Under the pieces are notes generated by a model. That model ran no database searches. It had not been told where the DNA came from and saw only the letters and a list, made by a program, of their open reading frames with translations. Positions 24,960 through 37,937 of a DNA stretch of 64,000 nucleotides are shown here, one piece after another. A program made the position numbers and the translations under genes. Each line of letters starts with the position of its first letter. The first letter of the stretch is position 1. Origin of the DNA: Merluccius polli (taxonomy: Eukaryota > Chordata > Actinopteri > Gadiformes > Merlucciidae); NCBI GenBank assembly GCA_030340625.1, contig JAOPHQ010005441.1, forward strand, positions 62,001-126,000, written 5' to 3'.

Positions 24960-26335
24960 GTGGCCCCAAACCTCCCCAACTGCAAATGAGAATGTGAAAC
25001 AGTCAGGGACAGAACTAAAGAATCCATATTTCAATGTGACGGCTTCAGAAAGTTGACGGCCCGGTTACCACAGAGACAATATATTACAAGATGGGCTTTT
25101 TAAACACGGAGAACGCAGGAGAGGTTACAGACCAAAGGTCAATAACTGAGCACGTAGTCAGGAATCCAGAAATCCACAAATTGTACTCGGCATAAGGCCG
25201 ACACAACAGCAACAACAAGAGCAAATATGTATGTTTTTTTTTGGTTGCTATTATGATGCATGATTTATAAGACCCCCAAAACTATTCGTAAATCCTGACA
25301 GTATTTCTGCGCCTCCGGTGTTCGCTGCTGGAAACGCTATCTGCTGCCAGAGACGTCTTAAATTGAAATGCTCTCTTGTCAAAGACGGATGTACTTCTGT
25401 TTGCATTTTTTTTCCTGAGGATCGTCGTGCTTTCTAAAGTCTCAATCAGGCACACACACACTGATCTGGAAACATTCATAATATAATGAGTGTTTGACAT
25501 AATAATCTGGTTTCTCCAAATATTCAGCACGTATCCTGTTATTGACACCACTATAAATAGTATAGGGACAAGACAAAGACAAAGGCTTTGGTAGGAAATG
25601 TAAATTATCTTCATGTTCAAGTCATTCTAATATTATTTTTAAAGGCTATTAATGACATCAATGTTTAAATATGATCATGCACTTCTAGTTATGGTAAGCT
25701 ATGGCATGTTCTTAAGACCATTTACTCATGTATTAATGATACAGTATGAGACTAAAGAACACATACACATAATGGGGTGGTAGATACGCATCTAGTGAGT
25801 TATTGTTAGGTGGTAATAGTGTGGTAATGGTGTGCTTGGTCTTTACTGTAAGCCAGCTTGATTGTACACATGGGTTTTGTTTGAGTTGATGTTATTGTTG
25901 TATTGTCCATGGAGGAATCAGGTATGTCTTCACAGCGTCTAATGTTCGGAGAGGAGAGAGTATTGCTCTGAGACGTGTGCGCCAGCTGCCGTGCACCACA
26001 CTCCCCCACATCAGTAATTCAAACCATCCTCCGTCGATAGGCGGGCGGGTTGCACTGGCCTATCCCTTCGAGTCTGGATGATTCTCAAGCCACAAATGGG
26101 ATTTTATGTTTATAAAACCCCCCCCCCCAAAAAAAAACAACAGACCAAACAGCAAAGTACCAGCATGAATAATGAATTGAGAGAATGCTAATGTGTGCTG
26201 GTATCCCTGTGGTACCCAGCTGTCATCTTGAAATGGAGACAGAAAGGCCAAGCCCTGAGGATGACAGACTGTCAGCATGGCTAAATAACTATTTTTTCCA
26301 ACCCTGCCAACATATAACAGCAGTAGAAATCGGGG
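24960..26335. other. Intronic sequence, no gene seen
   Basis: AT-rich. No recognisable exon or element other than a C10/A9 patch at about 26119-26138. Confidence 0.45.
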
Positions 26336-26339
26336 GGGG

Positions 26340-26535
26340 GGAACATGGAGTGGATAGGGTGTTGGACCGCCGGCCGAAAAGGCAATGAAATCAATCCACG
26401 ATGTCCACAGTTGACCTGCAGGCATCCTTGAGCTTAGATGCCCTGACCCCGACCGGCTCAGTCACCAATGACATTAATCTGAATTCACTTCAAGTCACTT
26501 TGGGTAAAAGTGCCAAATGACTACATTGCAAATAG
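26340..26535 (+). mobile_element. tRNA-derived SINE
   Basis: The head is gagtggatagggtgttggac, followed by gtccacagttgacctgcagg, tccttgagctta and the tail caagtcactttgggtaaaag then tgccaaatgactacatt. Same architecture as the element at 14818-15022, here in plus orientation. Confidence 0.6.
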
Positions 26536-26539
26536 TAAT

Positions 26540-27688
26540 AGAAATCAATTTCACTTGTGTTTGGGTGCAGGTTTGATTATATGTGTATATATATTTATAC
26601 AGACTGAAAAGAGGCTTTAAACATACTGAAAAGAGGATTATGCATTATTGACTTGAACCACTACTGCCATGTCTATTCTAAAACCTATTTATTGTACTTC
26701 CTTCTTATACTGTGTCAGCTGTGTGCTTGCAAATTGTAGTACCTTACAAGCTCATTTCAGAATCTCTTAAAGGAACAACATGGAGCCGGTTTGTTGAGCT
26801 ATATTGGCAACAACAGACGGATGATTCTGGATGACTAAGAGATAATATTTTCTAAATCTGTCACAAAGCAAGAATAGTGTTGCCTTCCCGCTTTTCTCCT
26901 TCAGTTTGGCGTCCCTTCCTTTTGGTTCTGCCAGGACGAAAGCAACACAGGCAACCTCCATCTGGGACTCTGTAGCTCCTGTTCCTGGTTGAAGTAAAAC
27001 GGTTCTTTAGAGACGAGCGCAGAATAAGCACTTAGGCCCCATCCAATCCACGCACCAGCCATCACCCGGCGGCCGGCCCACTCAGATTAAGTATTTTTTA
27101 ATCTTTAGCAGTTTTTTTCTCATTACTTCAGGGCTTGAACTGCAGCTGAATCTTGATCCGGGCTTCCTACACATTTTTCATTAAAAAAATGACACACTTT
27201 CCCAGACTTCATACATGATAATCATACATATCTTTCGATCTTGGTTAAGTATAATTGATAATTGACAATGCCAAAATACATACATTATTTTATTATCATT
27301 ACACAGTAGCAGTACCCAAATAAGATGTAAGCCTCCAAACCCAACCAGTGTGCTTAACATAAAGGAAGTTAGTCCATAAATGCACAATTTTAACACATTT
27401 TGAGATTGAGCTATGGATCAAAATCACCAAATGATTTTACACATCTGTAGTTTGATGACTAGAGCATTGAAGTCTTAGATGGGTTGCTCCTTTCCTAATT
27501 CTAATAATATATGCTATATAGAATGAAGCTATTCTGGATTATATTTTAAAGGCCAAACTTTCCAGACCTTCATAGGAACCCTGTTGATCTATCTGGATGA
27601 TATTTTCTGTATTTCAGTGATATGACCACAGTGCCCCTAGTGGCACATTTAGGTATGACCCATGTGAGGCACCTCTGTCTCTAAAACC
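26540..27688. other. Intronic sequence, no gene seen
   Basis: AT-rich, with no recognised feature. Confidence 0.45.
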
Positions 27689-27697
27689 TCCTTGACC

Positions 27698-28143
27698 TAG
27701 CCTGGCTCCGCACACCTACGTACTTCCGCTCAAATTTCATTTCACTTCAGTACTAGGTCTGGCGATGCTACTATGTTAGAACGATTTCTTTTCCCCAAAA
27801 TCTGCGGTCCAATCAGCGAACCGGAGGCGCGGCCTGAGAACAGTGACGTAGAGGTCATGCGCGAATAGCGTAAGTACGGAGGCGGGCGGAACCAGGCTAA
27901 TGCTAATGCTCACTGCATCTGCCGTTTGTATACTGCGCGCAACGTGGTTTCTGGCGCATGAAATACGTCACGACCAAACGTTAGCGATTGGTTAAGGCAG
28001 ATCCAGAGTGGCACTGGGCAGAGCCAATAGGTTTTAAACTTCAACAGCACCCGCCTTCAAGTGAGAAATCGTTTGTCTCTACAGCATTGCTAGACCTTTA
28101 GTATGAATGAAATGAGTACCAAGGTCTAGTTAGGACTAGGCTA
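27698..28143. mobile_element. TAGCCTGG-ended MITE, copy 1 (9-bp target duplication)
   Basis: A 446-bp element starting TAGCCTGGCTCC and ending GGACTAGGCTA, flanked by the direct repeat tccttgacc (27689-27697 and 28144-28152). Its ends are imperfect inverted repeats of about 70 bp (left-end tttcatttcacttcagtact against right-end agtatgaatgaaatgag). The right half is nearly identical to copy 2 at 43700-44157. No coding capacity, so non-autonomous. A 9-bp duplication suggests a Mutator- or Merlin-like mobiliser; this is inference. Confidence 0.9.
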
Positions 28144-28154
28144 TCCTTGACCTG

Positions 28155-30660
28155 TCATGGCCTGGAAATATTACCCTTTACATTTTAAACATTCTTGTCC
28201 CTACATGTCCCCCAATTTCAGACAAGGTTTTAATATTAATGAGACTTTGTGAGCGCTGTCGAAAGTTCGAAGCGCCTTGAACCTGCACTGTCATCCATCA
28301 TTTTCACCCTATCCACCCCCCAGGAGAATAGATAAACTTAACTGATGAAAAATACACTGTGAAAGTGGGTAGAAAAACACGAATGCTGTTCAGAATTGTC
28401 AATGTCGTCCCGACGAGATGTGAGCACCTTGACATTAAACATGGACACATTAATACAGAGTACTATGACTATGACTGACGTATGAAAGATTGAGGAGCGA
28501 GGTCCATCATAATTGCGTATGATATCTGAAAACTTTGGTTGTACATTCAGTATGACCTTCATGCATGCACTAAGTATAATATTTCTCTTATCTTATTTCA
28601 TGTGTAGCGCTGGCGCTGTTCCACAATTCAAAAGCTCTACTTTTCTCCTGTGTTGCTACCACCGCCATTATGGCCGAAATAAATTTCACAAATCATTCAC
28701 GTCTACATTCAAGGATTATTGTACAGAAGAGTGAAGGGGGAAAAAATGATCAAGGTGTTTTGATCAAAGAGGATTTTCTTTTTCCTTTTTCTTTTTAGAG
28801 AAAAACTCAAAAACAAACTAAAGCCAAAGGGCCCAAGGCTGCGGAGAATTGCGGTATAAATGTCTGGGTGTAAGGTAAAGCTATCACAAAGAGGATAGGA
28901 GACACTTCTGAGAAAAAGACAAAAGCTTGACGCTTTTGTTTGAGTTCAATGTAATAATCTGAACCCTGACAGGCTTGTCCTTGACAAACAAATAATTATT
29001 TATTACAATACCACTGTTTGTTGTGTTGTATTGTCTTCTTTTCTGTGTTCTGCGAATAACTTTTGCACTTCTGTTTAGAAAATTGGGTTTCTCTATGAAT
29101 ATCTTTGCCTCTTATTCCCCCTCTGTGTTGTCAAACAACTACTTTGTTTGTCTTATCTTTCACATTTGTCTGCTTGGAAACCGATTAAATTGGACATTAC
29201 TGCCATTGACCTCTGAAGCCTTGAGTAAATAGGAATATCTTTGTACATATTGCGTATCCATTGTACAAATAGTCAAATATGTTCATCTTTATGAATTATT
29301 TGTTAAATGTATATTTGCTAAACAAATACAAAACAATTTCTCTGAAATTATCTTTATCTCTAAAAAACTAATTTGGTTCAGGTGTCTGCCAAATGTACAA
29401 ATTGCAAATGAGGTATCTGAGTGGAGTCATTCATGGCTGACTGAATGAATTTGTTAATGAACCAATACAACAAATAAACACAAACAAACAAGAAATCAGC
29501 ATTTTTCCCTTGCCTTCATGTGCTTTCTCTTCATGCAACAAATAAATCCTCCCATCCATCCCTCCCCCAGCCCCCTACCCCGTCCACCTCCAGCTGATAA
29601 ACATGGAAATGACATTTGTGATTGCTTCATGGTGACATTTTACATGGGAAATTAGTTCTCCACCAGCAAACTGGTTTCCATTTTTCCCCCCAACATGATA
29701 CTGAAAAAGAAATGGCCGTTTATGGAAAAAAGACGAGATTGAATAATCGTTTACCTGAAATAGAGGAATAGCTCAAACATGTTTGTATGGAGATATGGTA
29801 TTCCCATTTACTATGGTATTTTGAACTATTGCAGGTAAATCCACATTGATGTTTTACACATACTACAAAACAAGAATTACTACCTATTTGCTTTTGAAAA
29901 TAAATACAATTCAGTATTTAATAAAATCTAATATACTAAAAATACTGCAAAAAAAATGGTCAAAAATTGGTATTCATTGTGAATACTTGTGAAAGTCAAG
30001 GCCAGGTAACTCATGGAGGCCGCTCACCACTATGAGGCTCCTGTTTCTTCCTGGACTCAAACAACCTCACTTAACCCCGCAGCAGTTTACACAACATCCC
30101 CGAATCAAATCCCTCGCCATTACCGCCATCACTCCTAGACACTTTCCTCCGCTAAATTAGCCGACCTTTTCAGTGCCATGCCAAAAGCCAAATGATTAGG
30201 ACTACAACTTATAATAGTCTGTCCTCTTTTCAAGACACATTTTTTGCTTTGAGTAATAATAATACACATTCCTCCTTGACTACCCTGGGTGGAAAAAAGG
30301 GGCCCTTCAAATTATAGTAAATGTTTATACACTAAAGTATTAACATAAATTATACAGCTATGGGGATTCACACAGTAATGGCTGCATACATAGCTGGACT
30401 ACCAACATGGTATTTTACAGGCAGACAGAGGTATGAAACATAGGAACAAAACAGTATCTTCTGGCAAGGACACAGAGCATTCCCAGTGCAAATGGATGTA
30501 CTCTCCTACTCCTTCTCCATGTTCACATTAACTGGCCATATAGAGACGCATTTTATTGCAGCTCCCTCCTGTTTCAATTAAAGATGTTGTGTAGTCTTAC
30601 ATTTCCTCATACCTCCCGCTGGAATTAGGGCCGCATGAGCCTGGAGACTGCTGCGACTCT
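28155..30660. other. Intronic sequence, no gene seen
   Basis: AT-rich, low in repeats. A short tgagcgctgtcgaaagttcg piece near 28250 may be a repeat fragment. No exon recognised. Confidence 0.45.
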
Positions 30661-30664
30661 TCCT

Positions 30665-30832
30665 GTGTGTGTGTGTGTGTGTGTACACGTGCATGTGTCT
30701 GTGTTTTTATGAAACACATAATGTTAACTAATTAATAATAACAACAACAACAACAACAACTCATTGCATTTATATAGCGCTTTTCAAGATACTCAAAGTG
30801 CTGACAGTGTGTGTGTGTGTGTGTGGGGGGGG
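30665..30832. repeat. (GT)n / (AAC)n / repeat fragment cluster
   Basis: GT run at 30665-30684, an acaacaacaacaacaac run near 30743, the interspersed-repeat phrase tttatatagcgcttttcaag at about 30770, and a second GT run near 30807-30824. Confidence 0.8.
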
Positions 30833-30920
30833 ATATGACACTTCATCCACTACCAGTGTGATGCACAGCAGCCAGTATGCGCCACCACACACTGGCTCTC
30901 ACAGTGGAGAGGTAAATTAC
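30755..30920. mobile_element. Interspersed repeat fragment
   Basis: The phrases tttatatagcgcttttcaag, atactcaaagtgct, cttcatccactaccagtgtg and atgcacagcagccagtatgc appear in the same order as a well-known fish repeat. A GT tract interrupts it. Class uncertain. Confidence 0.45.
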
Positions 30921-31137
30921 TATTAATGTATGTGCTGTAATAGCTGACAGTCTTTAACAGTGTTTTTGTATGCATGGACTGTGTGTATATGTGTGTGTGT
31001 GTATTTTCCAACACACAGTGCATTAACGTAATTTTAATGCGTAAATGTTTTAATGGATTCATTTGTCTGTGTGTGTGTAATTGCATGAGGCTTACTGCCG
31101 GTGTATATGAACAACTTAATGTTTGAACTTTGGTAAA

Positions 31138-31138
31138 C

Positions 31139-31174
<36 letters not shown>
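31138..31174. repeat. (CA)n microsatellite
   Basis: Pure CA run of about 37 bp. Confidence 0.95.
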
Positions 31175-31177
<3 letters not shown>

Positions 31178-31644
31178 TTTGCAGTCATCAGCGAAAGTGA
31201 AGAGCGTTCTCCCCAATGCACAGTGAGAGAAATAGACATCAAAGGCATAATTTCATCATCATCATTTTGCATATAAATTTCTAATGGAACATGAAAATTG
31301 TACCTACCCAGTTGACATCAGCGTCCGGTCACTGAATTATGTTATACACATGGGTAATTTAATCCCCATTGATGATCTGTTGTAGTTACCATGGAAAAAT
31401 TAGGGGGAAAACATCACGTCCAATTAGTCAAACTGCAAGGCTTTTTGTTCAGCTTGTCATGCCTGTGAACCCTGATACCTCATTGGGTTTGCTTGGGGAT
31501 ATTAAACTAGTGAGTTCTTATGATATCCAGAGCCATTGGCTCCTGGTCGGGTCACCCAAGGTGAACTGGTCTTGGGGTGAACCTCCTGAGAAACAGGCTC
31601 CAGACCTTCATGATGGGAGACAATAACATAATGTCACAGACAGA

Positions 31645-31892
31645 CAAGTAGCCTACCATAGCCCTACTACCAGACAGGTAGCCCACCATAGCCCTACTAT
31701 CAGACAGGTAGCCCACCATAGCCCTACTACCAGACTGGTAGCCCACCATAGCCCTACTACCAAGTAGGTAGCCCACCATAGCCCTACTACCAGACAGGTA
31801 ACCCACCATAGCCCTACAAACCAGACTGGTAGCCCACCATAGCCCTACTACCAGACAGGTAGCCCACCATAGCCCTACTACCAGACAGGTAG
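31645..31892. repeat. 30-bp minisatellite, about 8 copies
   Basis: The unit is gtagcccaccatagccctac followed by taccagacag. Variants include caagtag and acaaaccagactg. Because 30 is a multiple of three, a periodic MVGYLSGSRA frame appears on the minus strand; it is not a gene. Confidence 0.93.
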
Positions 31893-32569
31893 GCCAACCT
31901 TAGAGGCTGCAACCTCCTTGTAGACCGACCACCTGCGAGTAGGGTCATAGGTGGTCGGGTGTTATGCCGGTAGTCAGGCAAGGGGACAAAGGTGGTGCGC
32001 TGTTACGGCAATCTGGACCTAGGCAAGGTATGGCGTCCAAACTCCTTGGTAGGGGGTGGTCTACTCAGGAGTTGCCCATGATGCGAGGTGAGATCCCCAG
32101 CAGGAGTGGGGATATTTAAAGAGTTTGTCCCGGATGAGAAATATGCACCTAACTGCAGTTTGAAGTATTTGGCCTTCTGAGCTCGCCAACCTTATATTCC
32201 GCTAAAATCGTCCATCTTCACTGACATCATGACGGCGTGCCGTGTCTACCTGCATTCACTGGCTACCAGCTTGCACTGCTACAACACAGCATAGACTAAG
32301 CTGAATGGCGGAAATAGCACAAACAACTAACGGCATTTGCCTGGCCTCAAAGACCTTGATTCCCTTTTCACTGGGTATTTACTCAACAGGCTAGCCTAAA
32401 GTTATGATTTAATTTTTTAGAGTCATGAGTCAACTATTCGTGATATAACCTCGTCAACCTCAATTTATATTTTACACACCCTTCACTTTTGCTTAGGTTT
32501 TCATCCAAAAAAATACCTAAAAAAATGTTGTTCACTCAAATTTGTAATAAAAATGTCCTGCCTACTGCA

Positions 32570-32760
32570 CTCTGAGCTGTCCCATGAAGGAGAGGTCCCT
32601 TCTCAAGGTCTCTTCCTCATCCCTCTGGGTTTTGGAGAGTCCTTCCTTGCCCTTCAGGGGGCTTAGGTTAGGGTTTGTCATATAATGTGTGGCCTGTGAA
32701 GCCCTTTGAGACTGTAACTGTGATTAAGGGCTATATAAATACATTTGATTTGACCTTCTT
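32570..32760 (+). mobile_element. LINE 3'-tail-like fragment
   Basis: The order aaggtctcttcctcatccct, ctgggttttggagagtcctt, cctgtgaagccctttgagac, gattaagggctatataaata ending atttgatttga matches the typical 3' end of fish LINEs (…gggctatacaaataaa-(ttga)n). Family not assigned. Confidence 0.5.
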
Positions 32761-33047
32761 GGAGAAGGTGGGTGGGGCACTGCAAAGGCCTACTCAGGGC
32801 TGCACTCGGCCCAGGAGATTTTCAACTCCCCTGTGGGTAAAGACTGGGAATGTCTTGGAAATCTGTTTAACTCATTGTCCCCATTTTATTTCTACATGAA
32901 TATCCCCATTTATATTAGTGTCGGTAAGCAGACATTAAAATAATACATGTTGTACAAGACATTTTACCAGTACTGCTGTACTGCCGCTTTGCTTCCATTT
33001 TGGTATCCTTGTGGTTGGCCACCTTGTTGGTCTTTCAGTAGTTTGTT

Positions 33048-33053
<6 letters not shown>

Positions 33054-33142
<89 letters not shown>
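33054..33142. repeat. (CA)n microsatellite, 89 bp
   Basis: Uninterrupted CA run. Confidence 0.97.
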
Positions 33143-33144
<2 letters not shown>

Positions 33145-33315
33145 ATCCAATTTTGAAAATTGCAGTTCAGCCAGAGAATCTGAAAATGTTTTTTCCTGAT
33201 CCAAAATACTCGTCTGTTGTTAATTTTCTTCTTCATTTATGAACACATTCTGAATGTTTGAATAATTTAATCAAAATGCTAAACTCTTGACTGTTCAAAT
33301 GCAAATATAACATTT

Positions 33316-33593
33316 GGTAACACTTTAGATGAGGGACCACATATTCACCATTAACTAGTTGCTTATCAGCACGCATATTGGCTCTATATTAGTCATTATA
33401 AAGCACTTATTAATGCATTATTCTGCATGACCATATTCTACAACTACTAGGCCATTAACTTTAATATTAGAGTTTTCCCTCAATAACCTCCTAATTACTG
33501 CTTATTGATAGTAAGTAAGGAAGTTGTTGTACATCAATTACGATCTTTAACTAGTTAATGGTGAATATGTGGTCCCTAATCTAAAGTGTTACC
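33316..33593. mobile_element. hAT-like MITE, 278 bp, 8-bp target duplication
   Basis: Starts ggtaacactttagatgaggg then accacatattcaccattaac, and ends with its inverse gttaatggtgaatatgtggt ... ctaaagtgttacc. The terminal inverted repeats are about 46 bp, nearly perfect. The direct repeat taacattt flanks it (33308-33315 and 33594-33601). No coding capacity. An 8-bp duplication fits hAT elements. Confidence 0.9.
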
Positions 33594-34385
33594 TAACATT
33601 TAAATCCACTATTCAGCAAGGTTTTTTTTCACAACTGTGACAAATTAACACATGCAAATAAAATGCTTTGAAGGCACTCACACAACATTTTCCGACATTT
33701 ACATAACATTTCCTTTCCAGATTGGTGGCACAGAAAACAAAGTGGAGGGATATCCCGTCCAGAACATCGCAGGCCAGGACTCCAGGCCAGGTCCTTAAGC
33801 CTGCTTCCCTTCACCTGTTATTCAGTCAGAATAGGTTAGAACAGGTAAGGATCCCTGCTCCCAGCCAACAGACAGCACTGAGCCCAACCAGGCTTCATTA
33901 CATGGAACAGGGAATCATTTATGGAGCGAGGTTACTCTGTTCGGAGGCAATCTGACAAACATATTGACTCTGGCACTCATGAGGTTGCAGACATGTCCGT
34001 GCAGCTAGCTTTCATTACGCTCTAATTTTGTTAAGGCTGAGGCTCGGATACGTAGCAGCAAGCCTCCATATTTCTTACCTCATAAACAGACGGAGGGTAC
34101 TGTGAAATGTCAATCTCCGATAATTTCTGCCCATCATATACAGAAATGATTGCTTATGAAAAGGCGTGTGCAGCAAAAGACTGACTTTTGAAAATGCATG
34201 GGGGTTGAACACCAATACAGTTTTCTGTGAATCAGCATTGCAAATCTGGAATTTGAAGCATTATGGTTGCAGCCACTTTTATAGAAATGAATCAGGTGGA
34301 TTCCAACCACGTTTGGTGAGCAAGACCTACCTCCCTCTACCTTGATAATATACTTCATCTGTGGCCTTTGCATCTAACCAACAAT

Positions 34386-34580
34386 CATACTAGTATGTAC
34401 AGTATATTTTCATACATATAACTATACTGTACTATATACTATATCTATATACTATGTGTATATGTTGTACATGTATACTATATTATCTATCGTATACATT
34501 ATACATTATATTATATTGTATAAAACTGTGATACAATGTACTATATATCATCATATTATATCATTATACTGTATTATATA
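34386..34580. repeat. Low-complexity TATAC-rich tract
   Basis: Repeated tatactatat and gtatacat motifs on both strands; no fixed unit. Confidence 0.8.
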
Positions 34581-34599
34581 GTGCGTTTTTTGGCTTTCT

Positions 34600-35389
34600 G
34601 TTCAGTGTTGATGAATGCCATAGTATCTGGGCTCTGCCAAAGATTCGGTCTGATTGCCCGGAGATTATGCAAAATGCATTTGCGACTCGCGTACACAGTT
34701 TATGTGCATGTGGATAAGCAGGAATCTGCATAATCATGCAGATTATTTTACATAAAGTTAGATCCTGACAAATTAAAGTCCCCCAGCCAATTGCCACTGA
34801 CCTGCCAGTTCATGCATCCTATTACACATTAGCATTTACATACACGGCTGTGACTTTTAAAGAAGAAAAAACATCCGACTACTCCTCCTTCACGACTAAC
34901 CTCTTATCCAACAGAATGGCTGCTAGGTGTGTTACTTTTCCAAATAAAGGCTGGTTATTTTTTTTTCAAAATAAAGGATATTTTTTATCCGCGTTTTGTT
35001 TCACTACGTTTGTTAAAGTTGTCCAAGCCACTGTGGTGGCTTATTGGTTTGGCAGAATCTTCCAGAAGAAGTAAGTCATTTATAGAAGTTCAGGTGCTTC
35101 GACTCTTGATCCGTCTGATACCTGGGGCTGTTTGTACAGTTTGTACGTTGTGATTATTTGCATAAAGCAATTCAGAGTGCAGAGCCAATAAGTTTTATAT
35201 ATATTTGATAATCTTTCAGTCTCTACTGATCGCCGCCTACGATCTACTTCTGGGGATAAACTATAGGCATATTCAAGTTTGTATTTTGACTTTTGCAAAA
35301 AGTGAATCTCTCCTTTCACATCATCTAAATCAATGCTCACCAAAAAATACATTGTTTTGTGAATGCTATCCTATTTATTATTATTAATT
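34600..35389. other. Intronic sequence, no gene seen
   Basis: No recognised coding or RNA element. Confidence 0.45.
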
Positions 35390-35485
35390 CTACTTATTCA
35401 GTTATTTAGCAGAGGCTATATCCAAAGCGTTTTACTGGCGCATATCGGTAGTCCTCATAAGAGAAGGGTAAGGGTGAAGCAGTCC
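35390..35485 (-). mobile_element. SINE fragment, minus orientation
   Basis: Plus strand acttattcagttatttagca, then gaggctatatccaaagcgtt, the complement of a SINE tail (…ctttggatat…ctgctaaataact). Confidence 0.5.
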
Positions 35486-35883
35486 ACACAGGGCCATAGC
35501 ATTCATAGTTACCATTTGGCCCTAACATTGCTGTGGACGAGCAGTTTGTGCCCCCTCTGTGCGGAGTATCTCATTTTTCGCGCCAGTTTTTCGGCCAATT
35601 TAACAGTAAACCCTTTCAGTAATGTTGAAAAGAAAAGCTACTATCAAAGACCATTGACAATACAATCATCTTACGTATTCACAAAATGTTCTCTACTTTA
35701 GAAAAAGGTACAAAAAAACAAGCCTTTGAAAAGTTGTTTTTAAAAAAAATAAAAGTTATGATCCCCATGGTCTTGGTATTCATAGAAACACAGACATCAA
35801 AAACAAACGTGTTTTATCAAGAATCATCTGTCTGGCTACAGTCTGGCTGTAACATCACAGATATTCTGCAGAATAGGGGGTAG

Positions 35884-36170
35884 GGCCATCTGCTAGAGGG
35901 GCAGTCTAGTGGTGAAGATGGCCAGGGGGTCCAACCACAACCTGCTCCATGTATCTAAAAACATCCTGTAAGCCACCTTGGACAAAAGTGTTTTAATACT
36001 AGATAGTAGGTCACAGCCTCTGTATGAGCTATACAGCTATCAATAAAGCATGATACTATACTAGTGCAGGCAGTAATATGAGCAGGGGAATGCTTGAGTA
36101 CTTGTGAGGAGTAGTTCACGTAAGTCGCCCTGGATAAAAGCGCCCTCTATGTGACTAGTAAATAGTACCG
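35884..36170 (+). mobile_element. Two SINE fragments
   Basis: First fragment at about 35900-36000: gcagtctagtggtgaagatg ... gtaagccaccttggacaaaa. A second tail at about 36117-36165: cgtaagtcgccctggataaa then agcgccctctatgtgactag. Both are in plus orientation and diverged. Confidence 0.5.
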
Positions 36171-37161
36171 CTGCATTAACGACGATTAAGTATACAATTA
36201 AAACAGACTAGTTTCAAAAGCTACCTTGATGTATTCGTATCTGTATGGAGAGAGTCTCACAGTATTCTATCACTTTCCCATTTCATTTTCGGCGGCCTTT
36301 TCTTGGCATTCAAGTTGTGAAGAAATCCATTCGCTCCATGCCCACGGGTGGACTTGAAAGGGGCCTCCTGAATCTGTATTTCGTCTATATACCACAAATG
36401 TATCGCCTTTGTCACAGTCTTTTGTGCAGCTGCAAAGATGGGTGTCAAATCCATGAGAGCTAAGACCACTGTGAAAGGTACATAGCCAGTGGCTTCAGAA
36501 ATACCTGTCACTCGTCACTCAGAGTGGCATTGTAAAGGCCAGCTAAACCCTTATTTTGAAACTCTAAATGTGTGTGTTCTTTGCAGCCGGGGTTGACGGT
36601 AAGGCTGGTGCAAATGGTTTTGCACACAGTTTCAGGCAAATATTTCTGGCAAGTCATTTTTGTTACAGTATCGGAAAAACACCTTCTGAGCGATTGAAAA
36701 AAACAAAACAAAACCCTGTTATACAGTATATATAATGTTGAAGGAAAAACATTTTATTTAGAAAATCTGAATTTTCACCATTGCATGCTGCAGGATTGCT
36801 TACAATTTAGCAAGATATTGTGCCTGCTGTCCATACACAGCAAAGTCAAGACAGGAGAGAACCAATGAAAACACATCATCACTATACATGTTGTGTTGCT
36901 CCATAAAGCTAGCACGCGAGACGATATGATAAAACAATGAGCAGCGCCACTCAAGGGAACAGACACAAAGTATTCTGGGCACATTAACACCAGCCCTTTA
37001 TGAACTGCAACCACATAGGCAAGAGATGTGTAGGAGCAACCTGCATGTATTTCCCTCAAGCCAAATAAGTTCCACTTTAGTCAAACTTGTTCCAAAGGAG
37101 AAGCCTGTGAAGCTGCACACCTATTTTTAGACAAATCGTTTTTTTCGGTAGGGAAGCAGAC

Positions 37162-37235
37162 ATATCAAGCGAGGTGGCGCAGAGGTAAAAGTTAGTGGGA
37201 CAAAGACTGTCTCTTATCCTAGGGTACAATCAGCA
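37162..37235 (+). mobile_element. SINE head fragment
   Basis: The sequence gcgaggtggcgcagaggtaa then cagtgcctctcccg resembles a tRNA-like SINE head. It is cut off by a GA-rich tract. Confidence 0.3.
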
Positions 37236-37249
37236 GTGCCTCTCCCGAA

Positions 37250-37282
<33 letters not shown>

Positions 37283-37562
37283 CAGACAGTTTCTTGTTCT
37301 CTCCCTCCACAGTCATCCCTGCTCAAAAGGCAAAAGACCTTGGAGGGGAACTGCGCACAACAAGCGAGGGAGATAGAGTGAAAGAGAGAGATGGGGGGGC
37401 AAAGAGAGGAGAGAGAGACATGGAGGAGGTACATGAAGAGAGAGAGAGAGAGAGAGAGAGGAGGAGGAGGAGGAGGAGGAGGAGGAGGAGGAGGAGGAGG
37501 AGGAGGAGGAGGAGGAAGAAGAAAGAGTTACAGAGAAAGTGAGAGAAAAAGAGAGAGAGAGA
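37250..37562. repeat. (GA)n and (GGA)n purine tract
   Basis: GA run at about 37437-37460 followed by a (GGA)n triplet run to about 37516, with flanking purine-rich sequence. The triplet run appears as poly-R, poly-G or poly-E by frame, and poly-S or poly-L on the other strand; not a gene. Confidence 0.95.
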
Positions 37563-37937
37563 GGCTGAGGCAGCACTACAAGACAGCGGGGTCCACACTT
37601 GACGGCGTCCTGGTAAACCAAGGGAGCCCACCGGGGGGGCTTCCTGTGTTCCACATCAGACGCCAGCCTCCCCGGAACGAAGGCAGGCACCGCGAGCGAA
37701 GAAAACAATGAAAGGCCGTACCGTGAAAGACATCACAAGGTTATGCTAAAGTGACGCTCTCTAAAGAGCCTCGTGGAACTATTTGAAAATGCTTACCGTT
37801 GTGTTCTTTGAAAGACATGAAATGTGAAAATGTTGATTTGCTGACAAAGTTACCTCCTGTGAGAGAAGACAGACAAACTCGTCACTAATTTGAATGGATA
37901 ATGAAGAGTCACAGGTAAAACACCTCTCCCTGAACAC

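Noticed and set aside
31552..31809. Minus-strand frame of repeated MVGYLSGSRA, a possible repeat protein
   Set aside because: It follows from the 30-bp minisatellite unit being a multiple of three. No flanking coding sequence.
36245..36463. Plus-strand open frame and its minus-strand counterpart at 36257-36511
   Set aside because: Overlapping frames on both strands without similarity or splice borders.
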